Below are positions 9,711 through 18,171 of a stretch of 64,000 nucleotides of DNA, in pieces. Both the position numbers and the translations under genes were made by a program. The notes beneath the pieces were generated by a model. That model did not search any database. It saw only the letters and a program-made list of their open reading frames with translations, and was not told the origin of the DNA. This DNA comes from an uncultured Lachnospira sp. (GTDB lineage Bacteria > Bacillota > Clostridia > Lachnospirales > Lachnospiraceae): assembly GCA_944381165.1 (NCBI GenBank), contig CALWKC010000003.1:1-64000 (forward strand). Direction: 5' to 3'. Numbering within the stretch: position 1 is the stretch's first letter; the number at the start of each line of letters is the position of its first letter.

Positions 9711-11093
9711 TTGAAGGTAGTAATTTTCGGCACAGGAATGTATTATCGCAACAGAAGGGCATATATTGATAATAAAACCGAGATTGTTGCGTTTATAGAC
9801 AGTAACATAAATAAAATTGGCAGAAAAATTGATGGAATAATGGTTTATAGTCCTGAAAAAATAAGTTCATTGGAGTATGATGTTGTTATTCTTTGCAGTA
9901 TACATGCGACTGCAATGCGCAGACAGCTTATCCTTTTGGGAGTGGATGAAGCAAAAATTCAGAACTGGTGGATGTACTATGGGAAGACAAGGGTGGGGAT
10001 AATCAATATATTAAATTTTAATTATTTAAGTGAGGCCCGTGGCAAAAAGCTTCTGCTTATTTCACATTCAATAGATTATTCCGGAGCTCCGATGGCTCTG
10101 CTGTATGCGGCTATGGCTTTGAGGGGAAAAGGTTTTGAGGTGGCGATTGCGGCTCCGAAAGCTGATAGAGCATATATTGATGAGTTTGGAGACAGAAGAA
10201 TTACATTTTTAGAAATTCCCTCGCTTCCATACATAAATGAAGAAGATATGTATTTTTTTGGGCAGTTTGATTATATTATCGTAAATACTTTATTGATGAT
10301 ATATTCGGCGTATATTTTAAAAAAAACGCTTCGTGTTGTTTTGTGGGTGCATGAATCCGTCAGGGAACTTTTTGTCAGAAGCGTAAGCGAATATGAGGAG
10401 CTTGCGGATGAGGAAAAATATATTGATATAAATGCGTGTGCAGTAAGCGGTGTTTCGGCAAATATGTGCGGGGAGTATTATCCGGGATTGATTAAGAGGA
10501 TTATTCCATATGGTATACCAGATAAAAATGCATCATATATATCCGAATCAAATAGTAAAATGGTGTTTGCTGTTATAGGTAATATTTGTAGTTTTAAGGG
10601 ACAGGATATATTCGTTGAAGCTGTAAATATAATGAAAACGGAATATAGGAATAAAGCAAGGTTTATAGTGGTCGGAAAATGTGAGGATGACTGTTTTAAG
10701 AAAAAAATTGAAGCTTTAAACATCAGGTTTGGAAGTGTTGAATTTTGTGGTGAGCTAAATCAGGCACAGATTGATGAGTTATATTCTACTGTTGACGTGG
10801 TTGTTTGTCCGTCGCGTGTAGATTCGCTGCCTATAGCTATCACTGAAGCTATGATGCGATCAAAAATATGTGTTGTATCCGATGTGACAGGAAGTTGTGA
10901 TTATATAGACAATGGCATAAATGGTTATATATTTAAGACTGAGGATAGCGAAGAGTTGAGTAATATTATGGAAAATATAATTAATGGTGAAGGCATAGTA
11001 GATAATATTAGGGAGTGCGCCAGGAAGACTTATGAAAAGTATTTTTCAATGGAAGCGTTTGCAGTAAATTTGCTTAACATATTAGAGAAGTAA
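9711..11093 (+). CDS. GT4-type glycosyltransferase with N-terminal Rossmann-like module
   Basis: TTG 9711 is the likely start: GGAGG at 9698-9702 is eight bases before it, and the product then begins directly with the module KVVIFGTGMYYRNRRA. A GTG at 9687 gives a longer but poorly supported form. After the module, residues about 110-460 form a GT-B fold enzyme: SIDYSGAPMALLYAAMAL in the acceptor half, then IGNICSFKGQDIFVEAV and PSRVDSLPIAITEAM, the donor-binding half of GT4. This is the last gene before the IS110/IS1111 insertion. Confidence 0.8.
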   Translation: MKVVIFGTGMYYRNRRAYIDNKTEIVAFIDSNINKIGRKIDGIMVYSPEKISSLEYDVVILCSIHATAMRRQLILLGVDEAKIQNWWMYYGKTRVGIINILNFNYLSEARGKKLLLISHSIDYSGAPMALLYAAMALRGKGFEVAIAAPKADRAYIDEFGDRRITFLEIPSLPYINEEDMYFFGQFDYIIVNTLLMIYSAYILKKTLRVVLWVHESVRELFVRSVSEYEELADEEKYIDINACAVSGVSANMCGEYYPGLIKRIIPYGIPDKNASYISESNSKMVFAVIGNICSFKGQDIFVEAVNIMKTEYRNKARFIVVGKCEDDCFKKKIEALNIRFGSVEFCGELNQAQIDELYSTVDVVVCPSRVDSLPIAITEAMMRSKICVVSDVTGSCDYIDNGINGYIFKTEDSEELSNIMENIINGEGIVDNIRECARKTYEKYFSMEAFAVNLLNILEK

Positions 11094-11142
11094 ATTAAGG
11101 AGCATTCCTGTAATTCAGAAATAATGCCAATTGAATAAAAGA

Positions 11143-11214
11143 AAACCTCGAAGTACAATTAAGGTGTTCATCTTGGCAGGATGAATAAAAACACTTTAAG
11201 AATACTGGAGGTTT
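11143..11214 (+). promoter_or_regulatory. Leader hairpin that hides the transposase ribosome site
   Basis: AAACCTC (11143-11149) can pair with GAGGTTT (11208-11214), which covers the Shine-Dalgarno bases. TTAAGGTGTT (11159-11168) pairs with AACACTTTAA (11190-11199) inside it, ten pairs with one G-U. Such a fold would block translation of read-in transcripts. It could alternatively be part of an element-encoded structured RNA. Confidence 0.5.
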
Positions 11215-11220
11215 CTAATA

Positions 11221-12462
11221 ATGAATTTAACACAGAATGACAGACTTAAGCAAGTAACAAGTGACACTTTAATTGTAGGAGTTGATGTTGGATCACAAAC
11301 TCACTTCTGCAGAGCGTTTGACTGGAGGGGGGTTGAACTTTCAAGAAGAGTGTTTAAGTTTAGCAACACCGGAATGGGATTCCTTACATTCCTCAGGTGG
11401 ACAGAGGAACTCATGAATAAGACTGAAATGAAGAAGATTATTGTTGGCTGCGAGCCTACCAGTTGCTACTGGCTTACTTTTCAGAAATTTTTACAGGATC
11501 ACGACATCCAGCTTGTAACTGTAAATCCATTTACGGTCAACAGAAGCAAGGAACTGGATGATAACAGTCCTGAGAAAAGTGATTTAAAGGATCCGAAGAC
11601 CATCGCGTTACTTGTAAAAGACGGAAGGTATTCCACTTCTTATCTTCCGAGAGGAGTGTATGCTGAAATCAGGGAGGCTTCTGTTTGCAGAGAGCAGATC
11701 ATGAAACAGCATGTACGTCTGTCAAATCAGATACAGGGATGGCTGCAGAAGTTCTTCCCAGAGTATTTTGAGTGTTATGCCGATTGGGATTCCACAAGTG
11801 GACTTATGCTTTTGAAAGAGGCACCACTGCCACAGGATATGCTAAAAATGAATGTAGGCGGAATCAATCAGATATGGCGTGATGCAAAGGTGCGTGCGGC
11901 AGGAATAAAGAGGGCACAGACCATGGTAGAAGCTGCACAGAACAGTGTAGGACTGGAAGCTGGTGAGGCTGCAAGACTTGAAATCTGGGTACTTGTAAAT
12001 GACTACATCCTGAAAGCAGAACAGCTGAAAAGACTTGATGAATACCTGCAAGAAAGAGTAAAAGAAGTACCAAATGTGGAGAAACTGCTCGCCATTAAAG
12101 GAGTAGAGATGAGCACTGTGATTGGCTTTGTCGCAGAGGTTGGTGATATCGGACGCTTCACTGACCCAAAGCAGATACAGAAACTTGCGGGACTGGAGAT
12201 AGTCAAAAAGAGTTCCGGCAAGAAGAAAGGACAGCTAAGAATTATGTATGAATCAGCACGTGCACTGATGACCTAGAATCCGGCATTTCAGGATGTGTTC
12301 CTTTATTACAGGAACAGGCAGAAGAATCCACTTGGAGGAATGCAGGCAAAGATAGCAGTTGCATGTAAAGCAGTCAGAATTTTCTACGTAGTATTACAAA
12401 CAGGCTGTGACTTTGATGAGGAGAAGTTCCGAAAGGACATCATCAGGCCGGAGGCAGCCTAA
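11221..12462 (+). pseudogene. IS110/IS1111 transposase with one in-frame amber codon
   Basis: The frame starts at ATG 11221 behind GGAGG. It encodes the RuvC-like DEDD domain (VGVDVGSQTHFCRAFDW, VGCEPTSCYWL, KSDLKDPKTIALLVKDG) and then the C-terminal transposase_20 region (LLAIKGVEMSTVIGFVAEVG, DPKQIQKLAGLEIVKKSSG). A TAG at 12274-12276 ends it at 351 aa. The same frame continues without a shift (NPAFQDVFLYYRNRQKNPL) to TAA 12460-12462. The full protein would be 413 aa, normal for the family. A single recent nonsense change is the simplest reading. Confidence 0.8.
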
Positions 12463-12916
12463 TATAAAAGCACACACTGTAGCAGATAACGTCCGCCAAG
12501 AATTCAATTGGTGTTGGATTACAGGAGTGCTCTCTAGCAATGACAAAGCAGAGCGAAGCCGCTAAGACATATTTTATAGGGCATGATCCTGATAAGGAGC
12601 AGAAGCGGCATCCCACTATGGGTAGGCTGGACGAAGGAATTTAGGACCCTTGTAGTAGAGGATGATCCTGTTAGACATGAGAGGTTAGCAGCCATAGGGA
12701 AGAATGGGACACAGATTCGCCTTCATAAAAAAGGATGACGTTTTATTTCGTGTACCTTTCTGACTGGAAACGTATGTGCATTGAAGCTGAGATGACACAG
12801 TTTTCGCCCATTAATGAATGCTTATCATTGTTTGTAACTTTGTAAACCATTGTACAAATGGCTAAAATGAAGGCTTTTTTGTGCAAAATAAATAAGAAAG
12901 TATAGAGAGGAGATAT
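12463..12916 (+). other. Non-coding stretch: IS right end, short direct repeats, promoter
   Basis: All frames are closed here. The IS right inverted repeat lies at 12502-12530. Downstream, ATGATCCTG occurs twice, at 12583-12591 and 12662-12670, in partly similar surroundings. A candidate promoter for the next gene is TTGTAA (12840-12845), 17 bases, TAAAAT (12863-12868). Its spacer holds the near-palindrome CCATTGTACAAATGG, a possible operator. Nothing else could be recognised. Confidence 0.5.
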
Positions 12917-14242
12917 ATGCCGGAATTAACTGTTATTATGCCGTCTCTTAATGTAAGTGTGTATATTGAAGAGTGTATCCAAAGCGCCATAGGACAGTCA
13001 ATGAAAGACATTGAAATTATATGTGTTGATGCTGGCTCAACAGATGGAACTATTGAAATACTTCAAAAGTATGCATTGAAAGATACGCGCATACGCATAA
13101 TTCACAGTGATGTTAAAAGCTATGGACATCAGGTGAATATGGGTATAAAAGCTGCACATGGAAAGTATATCGCTATATTGGAGACTGATGACTATATTGC
13201 TGATAACATGTATGAGAATCTTGTCAGAATTATGGATAAATACAGACTTGATATAATTAAGGCGGATTATGATTGTTTTTGGACGCAAAAAAATGGAATC
13301 AGGATATTTGAGAGAGTAAAGTCGTTTTCAGGAAAGAGAAAAGAGTGGTATAATAAAGTTGTCTCGGCAGAAGCGCTTCCTGAGATACATAGGTTTGATA
13401 TAAGTGTGTGGAAAGGTGCTTATAGAAGAGCTTTCTTAATCAATAATGATATTTTTTTCAACGAGACACTTGGCGCTGCGTATCAGGATATATGTTTTCA
13501 TCATATTTCAATGGCTTATGTGCAGCGTATGATGTATATTCCCGAATCCTATTACAGATATAGAAGGGATAATGAAAATTCATCATCGAATTGCACGAAG
13601 GGATTGAAATATCTTGCTCAGGAATATGAAATACTGTTCCAAAAACAGTATATTAACGATATGTTTGGAAAAGAGCAGTTAAAAAATATTGTTGTGAGAA
13701 TGTTTGATGCATTTTGCTGGGAGTACAGTAAGGTTATAGAATATAATATGGCGCTGCCAAAGGATTACTACGGAGACGTGGATTGGATAAGAGATATTAT
13801 TAAGCGTCTTATTGAGGATAAAACCATAGCAGTTGATGATTTTTCTAATGAATCGGTAAAGAGTCTGGGGGATTTTATTTATAACTATAAAGAGTTTGAA
13901 GATAGTTATGTAGAAAAAGCTAAAAGCAGGAAGGCTGCTGTATGCCAATACATTGAATATTTACATGGAAGAAGTATTGTTATTTTTGGCTGCGGAAAAT
14001 GTGGTATGGAGGTTTTGCTATTTCTTGACGGCAAAAATATACGTGTAGGCGCTTTTGCTGATAATTGTGCTAAAAAATGGGGAGGCACTGTAGGCGGGGT
14101 TGAAGTCATGTCGCCTCAAAAAGCGGTACAAAAATATTCTGGAGCTGTGTATATTGTGGCAAATAAAAATAATTCATCAGATATGAAGCAGCAGCTTGTA
14201 GATTTAAATATTAAAGAAAAAGATATTTTAGTATGGGAGTAA
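12917..14242 (+). CDS. GT2 glycosyltransferase with C-terminal Rossmann-like module
   Basis: ATG 12917 follows GAGAGGAG. The N-terminal family-2 domain shows MPSLNVSVYIEECIQS, VDAGSTDGTIEIL and the acidic ETDDYIADNMYENL stretch; here the usual DxD is TDD. A helical middle (about 220-340) precedes the module IVIFGCGKCGMEVLLFL with FADNCAKKWGG and GVEVMSPQKAV. The module is closely similar to the one inside the next protein (both have KKWG and SP). It is the first gene after the IS and has its own candidate promoter. Confidence 0.85.
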   Translation: MPELTVIMPSLNVSVYIEECIQSAIGQSMKDIEIICVDAGSTDGTIEILQKYALKDTRIRIIHSDVKSYGHQVNMGIKAAHGKYIAILETDDYIADNMYENLVRIMDKYRLDIIKADYDCFWTQKNGIRIFERVKSFSGKRKEWYNKVVSAEALPEIHRFDISVWKGAYRRAFLINNDIFFNETLGAAYQDICFHHISMAYVQRMMYIPESYYRYRRDNENSSSNCTKGLKYLAQEYEILFQKQYINDMFGKEQLKNIVVRMFDAFCWEYSKVIEYNMALPKDYYGDVDWIRDIIKRLIEDKTIAVDDFSNESVKSLGDFIYNYKEFEDSYVEKAKSRKAAVCQYIEYLHGRSIVIFGCGKCGMEVLLFLDGKNIRVGAFADNCAKKWGGTVGGVEVMSPQKAVQKYSGAVYIVANKNNSSDMKQQLVDLNIKEKDILVWE

Positions 14243-14245
14243 TAA

Positions 14246-16612
14246 ATGAGTATGGAGGAAATAATAAGGGAATTTCCTAAAGCCTTGTTGGTCTGGTACG
14301 ATTTTAAGCATGATGCAGATATATTATATATATATGACATATGTGAAAATGTGGCTTTGACGGAACTGCTGAGGGAAAAGGCGGGGAATGGAGTGGTGAA
14401 TGTTGTTTCTGTTTCCGCAGTGATGAATAATAAGGCTTCCAAAATAACTGGCATGGTAGCAGAAGATAATGCTTTTGATATATGTTATGATTATATAGTG
14501 GTGATAGGATTATTAGAGATAAGTGAGTCTCCAAAGTGCCTGTTAGCCGCTCTTAAATCAATACTTAAAAGTGATGGAAAGCTTTTAGTTGGTGCACAAA
14601 ACAGATTAGGTTTAAAATATTTTTGCGGAGACAGGGATCCATACACAAATCACAGCTTTGACGGAATTGAAAATTATCACAGACTATCTGTACAGGATAA
14701 AAAGAGTATGCGGGGTAGGTGCTATTCGGGTGCAGAATTAAAAGAAATGCTGGGGTCATGTGGGTTTGATAGTAAGTTTTATTCGGTGTTTCCTGATTTA
14801 AATAATGCGCAACTTGTATATGCACAGAATTATATTCCGGTTGAGGAGCTGTCGATGAGATATTTTCCTATGTATAATTATCCAGATAGCGTTTTTTTAA
14901 ATGAGCAGTTTCTTTATACTGATTTGATAAAAAATGGTATGTTTCATACTATGGCAAATTCGTACATTATTGAATGTAAAATGTATGGTGAATTTGAAAG
15001 CATTCTCCATGCGACTATTTCTCTTGACAGAGGAAGGAAAAACGCCATGGTGACAAAGATATGCGGAGATACAGTTAAGCATGTATATAAGAAAGCCATA
15101 TATAGAGAGGGTGTTGGTAAACTGGAAAATATAAAACAAAATCTGCTTGATTTGCGCAGACGTGGAATTAATGTGGTTGATGCAGAAGTAAAAGGCGATT
15201 TTTTGGTTATGCCGTATATTGATGCACCCATTGCTATGAATGAGCTTAAGGCTCTTGCAAAAAGGGATTGCAGTAAATTTATACAAGCAATGGATGATAT
15301 GAGGGAGCTTATTCTTATGTCATCGGATCATACGGATATTATATCTGAAAAAGATATGAATAGTGCAAACGGCAGGGATTTGGGGATTATACTCGAAAAG
15401 GGATATATAGATATGGTTCCCCTTAACTGTTTCTATGTGGAAGAATACGATAATCCCCTACATAGATTTGTGTATTATGACCAGGAGTTTTATTGGGAAA
15501 ACTGTCCGGCAAATGCAATTATTTATCGTTCGATAATTATAATTTACGACAATACAGATAATGAGTTTGAAGCGTTAGTTCCTAAGGAATTTTTCTTTGA
15601 GAGATATGGATTGTTTGAGTGCATGGATATCTGGGAATGCATGTCCATGAGATTTAATTCGGAGCTGCGCAATCAGAGGGAGATGGCACCGTATTATTAT
15701 AATAAGTGCTGTGATCCGGGAATCTTGTATACAAATAGAGAAAAGATAAATTACAGTGCGGTAGATTATAACAGAATATTTGTAAATATTTTCGATGGTA
15801 TAGAAGAGGCTCGTGATAAGGGTATTAATAAAAAGATTATACTTTTTGGCTCAGGAGTGTTTACCAGCAGATTTTTGACACAGTTTGCGAAAGATTATTA
15901 TATCTATTCGATTATAGATAATAACAGCAAAAAATGGGGAGACAATATTGAAGGGATTCCTATCAATTCGCCGGATATCATAAAATATATTAATCCTAAA
16001 GAGTTGCATGTGATTATATGTATAAAAAATTATTTTGGAGTTGCCAGACAATTGGAGAGCATGGGGATAGAAAAATATTATATATATGACCCTGGTAATG
16101 ATTATACCTTAAAACGCAAGTCATATGAAATAAGAATGAATACTAATGATACGTCACTGCAACTGGAGGAGACGAGTGTTCTTAAGCCTTATAATATTGG
16201 ATATATAGCAGGAGTATTTGATTTATTTCATGTTGGACATTTAAATATGTTTAAAAGAGCGAAAGAGCTTTGTAATTATTTGATTGTCGGAGTTGTATCA
16301 GACGAGGGCGTAAGACTGAATAAACAGGCAGAGCCATTTGTGCCTTTCGATGAGAGAATCGAGATGATACGATCATGCAGATATGTGGACGAGGCTGTCA
16401 AACTGTCTCTTAACTGCTGTGGAACTCGCGATATGTTCAGGGTTTATCATTTTGACGTACAGTTTTCTGGAAGTGATTATGAAAATGACCCAGGATGGCT
16501 TGCGGAAAAAGAGTTTTTGGAGAAGAATGGCTCAACCATGGTGTTTTTTCCGTATACAAAGAGCACAAGCTCAACCAAGCTTAAGGGTCTGATTAATGAA
16601 AGGCTGATATGA
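14246..16612 (+). CDS. Multidomain protein: methyltransferase-like, central region, Rossmann module, TagD-like cytidylyltransferase
   Basis: The 788-aa chain has four regions. Residues 1 to about 190 resemble a class I methyltransferase (YIVVIGLLEISESPKCLLAA, GKLLVGAQNRLGLKYF) with a blurred SAM loop. Residues about 230-500 form a central region with YIDMVPLNCF and FVYYDQEFYWEN, loosely like kinase-fold sugar enzymes; this is uncertain. Residues about 530-620 are the recurring Rossmann module (IILFGSGVFTSRFL, IDNNSKKWGDNIEGIPINSP). Residues about 650-788 are a cytidylyltransferase like glycerol-3-phosphate cytidylyltransferase, with GVFDLFHVGHL (HVGH at 662-665) and a C-terminal YTKSTSSTKL that matches the family RTxGISTT site. 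It overlaps the next gene by four bases. Confidence 0.75.
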   Translation: MSMEEIIREFPKALLVWYDFKHDADILYIYDICENVALTELLREKAGNGVVNVVSVSAVMNNKASKITGMVAEDNAFDICYDYIVVIGLLEISESPKCLLAALKSILKSDGKLLVGAQNRLGLKYFCGDRDPYTNHSFDGIENYHRLSVQDKKSMRGRCYSGAELKEMLGSCGFDSKFYSVFPDLNNAQLVYAQNYIPVEELSMRYFPMYNYPDSVFLNEQFLYTDLIKNGMFHTMANSYIIECKMYGEFESILHATISLDRGRKNAMVTKICGDTVKHVYKKAIYREGVGKLENIKQNLLDLRRRGINVVDAEVKGDFLVMPYIDAPIAMNELKALAKRDCSKFIQAMDDMRELILMSSDHTDIISEKDMNSANGRDLGIILEKGYIDMVPLNCFYVEEYDNPLHRFVYYDQEFYWENCPANAIIYRSIIIIYDNTDNEFEALVPKEFFFERYGLFECMDIWECMSMRFNSELRNQREMAPYYYNKCCDPGILYTNREKINYSAVDYNRIFVNIFDGIEEARDKGINKKIILFGSGVFTSRFLTQFAKDYYIYSIIDNNSKKWGDNIEGIPINSPDIIKYINPKELHVIICIKNYFGVARQLESMGIEKYYIYDPGNDYTLKRKSYEIRMNTNDTSLQLEETSVLKPYNIGYIAGVFDLFHVGHLNMFKRAKELCNYLIVGVVSDEGVRLNKQAEPFVPFDERIEMIRSCRYVDEAVKLSLNCCGTRDMFRVYHFDVQFSGSDYENDPGWLAEKEFLEKNGSTMVFFPYTKSTSSTKLKGLINERLI

Positions 16613-17670
16613 TACAACTTAGCATTATAGTTCCTTGTTACAACGCAGAAAAATATATATCAAGATGTGTTGATTCCTTGGTAAACCAGACGCTTGATAA
16701 AAGCAGGTATGAGATAATTCTTGTTGATGACTGCTCTGCAGACTCTACGTGGAATATTATCTGCGAATATGAAAAAAAATATCCAGATATGCTCAAGGCT
16801 GTTCGCTGCGGTGAGAACGGCAGACAGGGCAGGGCGAGGAATATCGGTCTTGGTTATGCCGAAGGAGTATATGTGGGGTATGTTGACAGCGACGACTGGG
16901 TTGAGCGTGATATGTATGAAAATATGCTCAATGAAATTACATATTACGACGCTGATATTGTGCGGTGCGGATTTATAAGAGATGCGGGGAGACCAGCGGA
17001 TAACATGCAGGTAAATACCGATATGCATAATCCGCGCAGGCATATTGATGCGGGGAGCGGAAGGATTGACAGGCTTTGCATTGATACTGACGATAAGAGA
17101 AAGAACTTTATTATCTCAAACTGTATCGGTTATGGGTGCTGGGATAAGGTTGTCAGAAAAGCGCTGCTCACAGATAATAATATAAGCTTTCCGGAGAGAC
17201 TTGCCTATGAGGATATATGCTGGGGCTCGCTTTTGTATCTCTATGCAGGAAAGGTTTCGCTTATTGATAAAAAGTATTATCACTATTTCGTAAATACTGA
17301 ATCGACAGTGCTAAAAAAGAACAATGCATACAGCAGCGATATGCTCACGGTAAACAAATTAAAATACCAGGAGTATGTCAATCGTGGTGCTTTATATGAT
17401 TTTCGGGATGAGGCTGAATTTGATATGCTTATTACGTGCTGGCTCGGAGTTATAAAGATGCTTGCGCTGAGGTATGAGGAGCCCTCATATAAGGCGTACT
17501 GCGAGCTTAAGTCTTATGTAAATCAAATTATACCGAATGCCCAAGCTAATAAATATTTAAAAGGCGAATTGACAGAGATGCAAAGACTACTTGTCAGCCT
17601 GCTTGACGCTGATATTAACAGACAGCAATTTTTTCAGGTTATGGAGATATGCAGAAAGACCGGAGTGTAA
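16609..17670 (+). CDS. GT2 glycosyltransferase
   Basis: The 353-aa protein is a plain family-2 enzyme: VPCYNAEKYISRCVDSLVNQ, LVDDCSADSTW, NGRQGRARNIGL and VDSDDWVERDMYENM carry the nucleotide and metal sites. Unlike most neighbours it lacks the Rossmann-like module. Its ATG overlaps the previous TGA (ATGA), so translation is probably coupled. From here on codons are somewhat richer in G and C than in the genes before the IS, hinting that the two halves of the island differ in origin. Confidence 0.85.
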   Translation: MIQLSIIVPCYNAEKYISRCVDSLVNQTLDKSRYEIILVDDCSADSTWNIICEYEKKYPDMLKAVRCGENGRQGRARNIGLGYAEGVYVGYVDSDDWVERDMYENMLNEITYYDADIVRCGFIRDAGRPADNMQVNTDMHNPRRHIDAGSGRIDRLCIDTDDKRKNFIISNCIGYGCWDKVVRKALLTDNNISFPERLAYEDICWGSLLYLYAGKVSLIDKKYYHYFVNTESTVLKKNNAYSSDMLTVNKLKYQEYVNRGALYDFRDEAEFDMLITCWLGVIKMLALRYEEPSYKAYCELKSYVNQIIPNAQANKYLKGELTEMQRLLVSLLDADINRQQFFQVMEICRKTGV

Positions 17671-17712
17671 AATTTGGAATGTGCATAAAGCAGTGCGGAA
17701 ACGAGGGAGATT

Positions 17713-18171
17713 ATGATTACAAGCTCTAATATTTTGTACATATACTGCGAGATTATGGAGCAGCTTGAGCCGAAAAAGGTTTTGGATATAGGCATGTTTT
17801 ATAAGTCTGTCGGCGGTGTTTCAAGAAGAATACTGAATAAGGAAGTTCCGGAGAGCTGTTTTATAGAGGGCGTCTGCACGGATAAAGCGAAAACTCTCGG
17901 CGTATACGGAACAATTTATGATAAAATTATAGACGAGAAGGACTTTGACGGGCTTAATGAAATTGATTTTGATCTGGCTGTAATGCTGAGCGACGCGGTC
18001 GTAAAAGCGGACAGGGAAAAATTTATAAGACGCGTATCAGAAAGCTGCTCGTATTTGCTTACGTATGAGGACGACGTGACTTTTTTGGAAACGGCGTCGG
18101 ATATTAAGAGCTTAAAGATAGGGGAAGACAGCTGCGTGCTGGCAGTGTTTGGGAAAGGACTGATAGCGTGA
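17713..18171 (+). CDS. Small protein, possibly a reduced methyltransferase fold
   Basis: The 152-aa product is not recognised with certainty. KKVLDIGMFYKSVGG near residues 20-35 resembles the first strand and loop of a SAM-binding or Rossmann fold. FDLAVMLSDAV and CSYLLTYED look like later strands of the same fold. The residues after IGMF do not keep a clean GxGxG. Its TGA overlaps the GTG of the next gene (GTGA), so it is most likely a partner of that glycosyltransferase. Function unknown. Confidence 0.55.
   Translation: MITSSNILYIYCEIMEQLEPKKVLDIGMFYKSVGGVSRRILNKEVPESCFIEGVCTDKAKTLGVYGTIYDKIIDEKDFDGLNEIDFDLAVMLSDAVVKADREKFIRRVSESCSYLLTYEDDVTFLETASDIKSLKIGEDSCVLAVFGKGLIA

Larger units (their letters stand above)
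11099..12535 (+). mobile_element. IS110/IS1111-type insertion element
   Basis: The element encloses one transposase frame. Its edges carry imperfect inverted repeats of about 34-38 bases: CCAATTGAAT at 11127-11136 against ATTCAATTGG at 12502-12511, and GAGCATTCCTGTAATTC near 11099 against GGATTACAGGAGTGCTC near 12514-12530. Inverted repeats near the ends are a feature of the IS1111 branch of IS110 elements. It sits between two glycosyltransferase genes and breaks neither. The exact junctions and any sequence beyond the right repeat are uncertain. Confidence 0.7.

Noticed and set aside
11221..12462. Programmed recoding of the amber codon in the IS110 transposase
   Set aside because: A single TAG with no stimulatory structure seen after it is more simply a mutation.
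12463..12900. A further coding gene in the stretch after the IS110 transposase
   Set aside because: Stops occur in all frames; only inverted-repeat, direct-repeat and promoter-like signals can be supported.
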